Shown here in pieces: positions 5,777-8,145 of a stretch of 8,145 bases of DNA. This stretch comes from JAJTFW01 sp046160245 (GTDB lineage Bacteria; Bacteroidota; Bacteroidia; AKYH767-A; OLB10). Numbering within the stretch: the first letter of the stretch is position 1; each line of letters starts with the position of its first letter. The stretch is taken from contig JBJXGU010000191.1 in the NCBI GenBank assembly GCA_046160245.1, positions 1-8,145 on the forward strand. The letters run 5' to 3'. A model generated the notes under the pieces. The model was given only the letters and a program-made list of their open reading frames with translations, searched no databases and was not told where the DNA came from. The position numbers and the translations under genes are program-made.

Positions 5777-7819
5777 ATGCGCTATTTAGTTACTGCCGCC
5801 TTGCCTTATGCCAATGGTCCATTACACATCGGACATATTGCAGGTTGTTATTTGCCTTCCGATATTTTTGTTCGCTATCAACGTTTGATGGGGCGGGATG
5901 TGAAATACATTTGCGGATCAGATGAACATGGTGTGCCGATCACGTTGCGTGCGCGCAAAGAAGGCATCACGCCGCAGCAAGTTGTGGATACGTATCATGT
6001 CATGATGCGCGATAGCTTTCAGGAGTTCGGAATTTCTTTTGATATCTATCATCGTACTTCTGATAAAATTCATCACGAAACGGCTTCTGATTTTTTTACA
6101 ACTCTTTATAATAAAGGTGTTTTTAAGGAAGAAGAATCAGAACAATATTTTGATGAAGAAGCAAATCTGTTTTTAGCCGATCGTTACATTACGGGGACGT
6201 GTCCGAAGTGCGCGAATCCAAATGCGTACGGCGATCAGTGTGAAAAATGTGGAAGTTCATTGAGTCCACGCGAACTCATCAACCCACACTCACAGCTCAG
6301 TGGAAAAGCTCCTGTGTTGCGCAAAACGAAACATTGGTATTTGCCCTTAGATACGATGCAACAAGAGTGGTTGAATGAATGGTTGTTGGGTAAGGAAGAT
6401 GCTTGGAAGAAAAATGTTTTTGGTCAGTGTAAGAGTTGGCTCGATCAAGGATTGCAGCCACGCGCAGTAACGCGCGACCTCGATTGGGGTGTACCCGTTC
6501 CGCTGCCTGGAAATGAAGGCAAGGTTTTGTATGTGTGGTTTGATGCACCCATCGGTTACATCTCTGCAACGAAGGCATTAACTTCTCAATGGGAAGATTA
6601 CTGGAAGAAAGATGATAGTAAGTTAATTCATTTTATTGGAAAAGACAATATCGTTTTTCATTGCATCATTTTCCCCGCCATGTTAAAAGCACACGGGGAT
6701 TATATCTTACCTGAAAATGTTCCTGCTAATGAATTTTTAAATTTAGAAGGAGATAAGATTTCTACCTCACGCAATTGGGCGGTGTGGTTGCACGAGTATT
6801 TATTGGATTTCCCCAATAAGCAAGATGTATTGCGTTATGCATTATGTGCTACTGCTCCTGAAACCAAGGACAATGATTTCACTTGGAAAGATTTTCAAGA
6901 TCGTAACAACAATGAGTTGGTCGCCGTGTTCGGAAATTTTGTGAATAGAACATTGGTGTTGACTGCTAAATATTTTGAAAATAAAGTTCCAGCAAGAGGA
7001 AAATTAGATGATGCTGAAAAAACTTGTTTGGATGCACTTACCTCTGCACCTAAACTAGTTCAAGAGAGTATTGAACGTTATCGTTTCCGTGAAGCCCTTT
7101 CACATGTGATGGATTTAGCAAGATCCGGAAATAAATATTTAGCCGATACCGAACCGTGGAAATTGTATAAAACAGATCCAGAAAAAGTAGGAACTATTTT
7201 AAATATAGCACTAGAAATAACTGCTGCGCTTTCGTATTTATGTGAACCCTTTCTCCCATTTACCTCTCAGAAATTACAGGGCATGTTAAACATTGATGCT
7301 AAAAATTGGGAGGAGGCTTTTGGGAATGATGCATTTACTGCAGGACATGCACTGGGTGAAGCATCCTTATTATTTGACAAAATAGAAGACGAAGAAATCA
7401 CTAAACAAATTCAAAAGTTGGAAGCAACTAAAATAAATAACACACCTGCAGAAGAAATTTCTACAGGGGAGAAATCATTAACTCCCTTTAAGGATGTAAC
7501 TACATACGACGATTTCAGTAAGATGGATTTACGAGTAGCCACCATTATTGCAGCAGAGAAAGTAGAGAAAGCGGATAAGCTTTTAAAACTTACATTGGAT
7601 ACCGGAATCGATACGCGTACTGTTGTGAGTGGAATTGCGCTTCATTTTAATGCCGATGAAATTATTGGTAAACAAGTAACCTTGCTCGCTAACTTAGCTC
7701 CCCGAAAAATTAAAGGTATTGAATCGAATGGAATGATTTTAATGGCGGAAGATGGTGATGGGAAATTAGTGTTTGTGCAACCAGCAAGAGATACGAAGAA
7801 CGGAAGTACGATTGCTTAA
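5777..7819 (+). CDS. metG: Methionine--tRNA ligase with C-terminal tRNA-binding domain
   Basis: Charges tRNA-Met with methionine using ATP, in the cytoplasm; essential for initiation and elongation. It has 680 residues, full length for the long MetG type (E. coli enzyme about 677). The class I Rossmann core starts at once (RYLVTAALPYANGPLHIGH), with HIGH at 17-20. The connective insert has a zinc-knuckle pattern C142-x2-C145-x9-C155-x2-C158. WFDAP (254-258) lines the methionine site, and KISTS (327-331) is the KMSKS loop. The helical anticodon-binding domain includes NNNELVAVFGNFVNR (377-391). After a charged linker (about 540-570), residues 575-680 form the Trbp111/EMAPII-like OB-fold that aids tRNA binding and dimerisation. 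The start is fixed by homology from residue 2 and by the upstream TACATTTG box. No T-box or SAM riboswitch is evident in the leader, and no clear terminator follows the TAA. Confidence 0.98.
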   Translation: MRYLVTAALPYANGPLHIGHIAGCYLPSDIFVRYQRLMGRDVKYICGSDEHGVPITLRARKEGITPQQVVDTYHVMMRDSFQEFGISFDIYHRTSDKIHHETASDFFTTLYNKGVFKEEESEQYFDEEANLFLADRYITGTCPKCANPNAYGDQCEKCGSSLSPRELINPHSQLSGKAPVLRKTKHWYLPLDTMQQEWLNEWLLGKEDAWKKNVFGQCKSWLDQGLQPRAVTRDLDWGVPVPLPGNEGKVLYVWFDAPIGYISATKALTSQWEDYWKKDDSKLIHFIGKDNIVFHCIIFPAMLKAHGDYILPENVPANEFLNLEGDKISTSRNWAVWLHEYLLDFPNKQDVLRYALCATAPETKDNDFTWKDFQDRNNNELVAVFGNFVNRTLVLTAKYFENKVPARGKLDDAEKTCLDALTSAPKLVQESIERYRFREALSHVMDLARSGNKYLADTEPWKLYKTDPEKVGTILNIALEITAALSYLCEPFLPFTSQKLQGMLNIDAKNWEEAFGNDAFTAGHALGEASLLFDKIEDEEITKQIQKLEATKINNTPAEEISTGEKSLTPFKDVTTYDDFSKMDLRVATIIAAEKVEKADKLLKLTLDTGIDTRTVVSGIALHFNADEIIGKQVTLLANLAPRKIKGIESNGMILMAEDGDGKLVFVQPARDTKNGSTIA

Positions 7820-7891
7820 GAACAATTTCGATTCTGTTGTAAAAGGTGTTAGTTATCTAGAATGAGAATTCGTAATTTCAAAAGATCCTCT

Positions 7892-7940
7892 TTTACCACA
7901 GAGGTCACAGAGTTTTTCACAGAGCACACAGAGAAAAATT
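7892..7940. repeat. CACAGAG repeat element, copy 1
   Basis: Four exact CACAGAG heptamers at 7897, 7906, 7918 and 7927 (spacing 9, 12, 9), preceded by TTTAC and with a TTTTT spacer in the middle. This ACCACAGAG-type element is a familiar dispersed intergenic repeat in Bacteroidota and some other environmental bacteria (from general knowledge). Confidence 0.85.
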
Positions 7941-7943
7941 AAC

Positions 7944-7989
7944 CGCTAGGAACGCAAGGTCCCGAAGTATCGGGAGCGCAAGGGTCGCA
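7944..7989 (+). repeat. CGCAAGG word array interrupted by a hairpin
   Basis: CGCTAGG, CGCAAGG, CGCAAGG and CGCAAAA words with a roughly 9-bp period. Between the second and third lies a perfect hairpin, TCCCGA-AGTA-TCGGGA (7960-7975). No T-tract follows the hairpin, so it looks like part of the repeat and not a terminator. Confidence 0.7.
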
Positions 7990-8029
7990 AAATTAGAATC
8001 TAACTCATTCTTGTTTTTAGAGACTTTCA

Positions 8030-8081
8030 TTTACCACAGAGTTCACGGAGGTTTTTCATGGAGGACACAGAGATTTTAATT
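8030..8081. repeat. CACAGAG repeat element, copy 2
   Basis: Same layout as the first copy: TTTAC, then CACAGAG, CACGGAG, a TTTTT spacer, CATGGAG and CACAGAG at 8035, 8044, 8057 and 8066 (spacing 9, 13, 9). It lies 138 bp downstream in the same orientation and is slightly more degraded. Confidence 0.85.
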
Positions 8082-8090
8082 AGAGACAGA

Positions 8091-8145
8091 CCTTAGCGCA
8101 CTTTGTGAAGCGCAGCCTTAGCGCCTCCGCGCCTTTGCGAGAAAA
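8091..8145 (-). repeat. CGCAAAGG-type word array, reverse orientation
   Basis: On the minus strand it reads CGCAAAGG, CGCGGAGG, CGCTAAGG in 8-bp steps, then a degenerate stretch and another CGCTAAGG. It is the inverted counterpart of the array at 7944-7989. CCTTAGCGC occurs twice on the plus strand (8091 and 8116). The element may extend beyond the window. Confidence 0.7.

Larger units (their letters stand above)
7820..8145. other. Gene-free 3' region made mostly of dispersed repeats
   Basis: A 326-bp stretch after metG with no credible reading frame. From 7892 on it consists mainly of two alternating repeat classes, CACAGAG words and CGCAAGG-type words, annotated separately. It continues past the window edge. 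Confidence 0.8.

Noticed and set aside
5656..5925. 89-codon plus-strand frame overlapping the start of metG
   Set aside because: Its second half is metG in another frame and its first half covers the repeat-rich promoter region. It shows no conserved features.
7960..7975. Hairpin TCCCGA-AGTA-TCGGGA as the metG terminator
   Set aside because: It lies about 140 bp past the stop codon, has no T-tract after it, and is embedded within the CGCAAGG repeat array.

Overview
The window looks like chromosomal DNA of a member of the Bacteroidota, probably an uncultured Chitinophagia/Sphingobacteriia-like lineage. The reasons are promoter-like TAnnTTTG boxes in place of obvious Shine-Dalgarno sites, a pseudouridine synthase with a long Arg/Gly/Ser-rich N-terminal extension, a methionyl-tRNA synthetase with a fused C-terminal tRNA-binding domain, small secreted proteins of unknown family, and intergenic regions full of short-period word repeats. 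The placement rests on these features only; no search was run.

Layout. Positions 1-1693 (minus) hold an RsuA/RluB-type rRNA pseudouridine synthase gene that continues past the left edge. Its roughly 390-residue N-terminal extension contains five tandem 84-bp (28-codon) units. One unit carries a single-base nonsense codon (TAA at 1136-1138, where the other units have TCA), so the gene is split as written. Positions 1857-2219 (minus) hold yraN. Positions 2468-3376 (minus) hold a cytoplasmic LD-carboxypeptidase of the S66 family with its full catalytic triad. Two AT-rich minus-strand genes follow (3581-4156, a lipoprotein; 4315-5379, a secreted protein), neither of known function. Divergent from them, 5777-7819 (plus) is a complete metG. 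The last 326 bases carry no gene and consist largely of two kinds of dispersed repeat words.

The recognisable genes are housekeeping functions (rRNA modification, a nuclease-fold protein, murein peptide recycling, tRNA charging) and do not form an obvious pathway. The four intact minus-strand genes are separated by gaps of roughly 160-250 bp, and two of them have their own promoter-like box, so they look like separate transcription units rather than a tight operon.

The features most worth a second look are the isolated nonsense codon in the repeat tract of the pseudouridine synthase, the AT-rich two-gene segment with a related 16-bp palindrome near each end, and the five different short-period repeat families in the gaps, two of which flank the LD-carboxypeptidase gene. 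I found no convincing CRISPR array, transposase, tRNA, rRNA or defence system.
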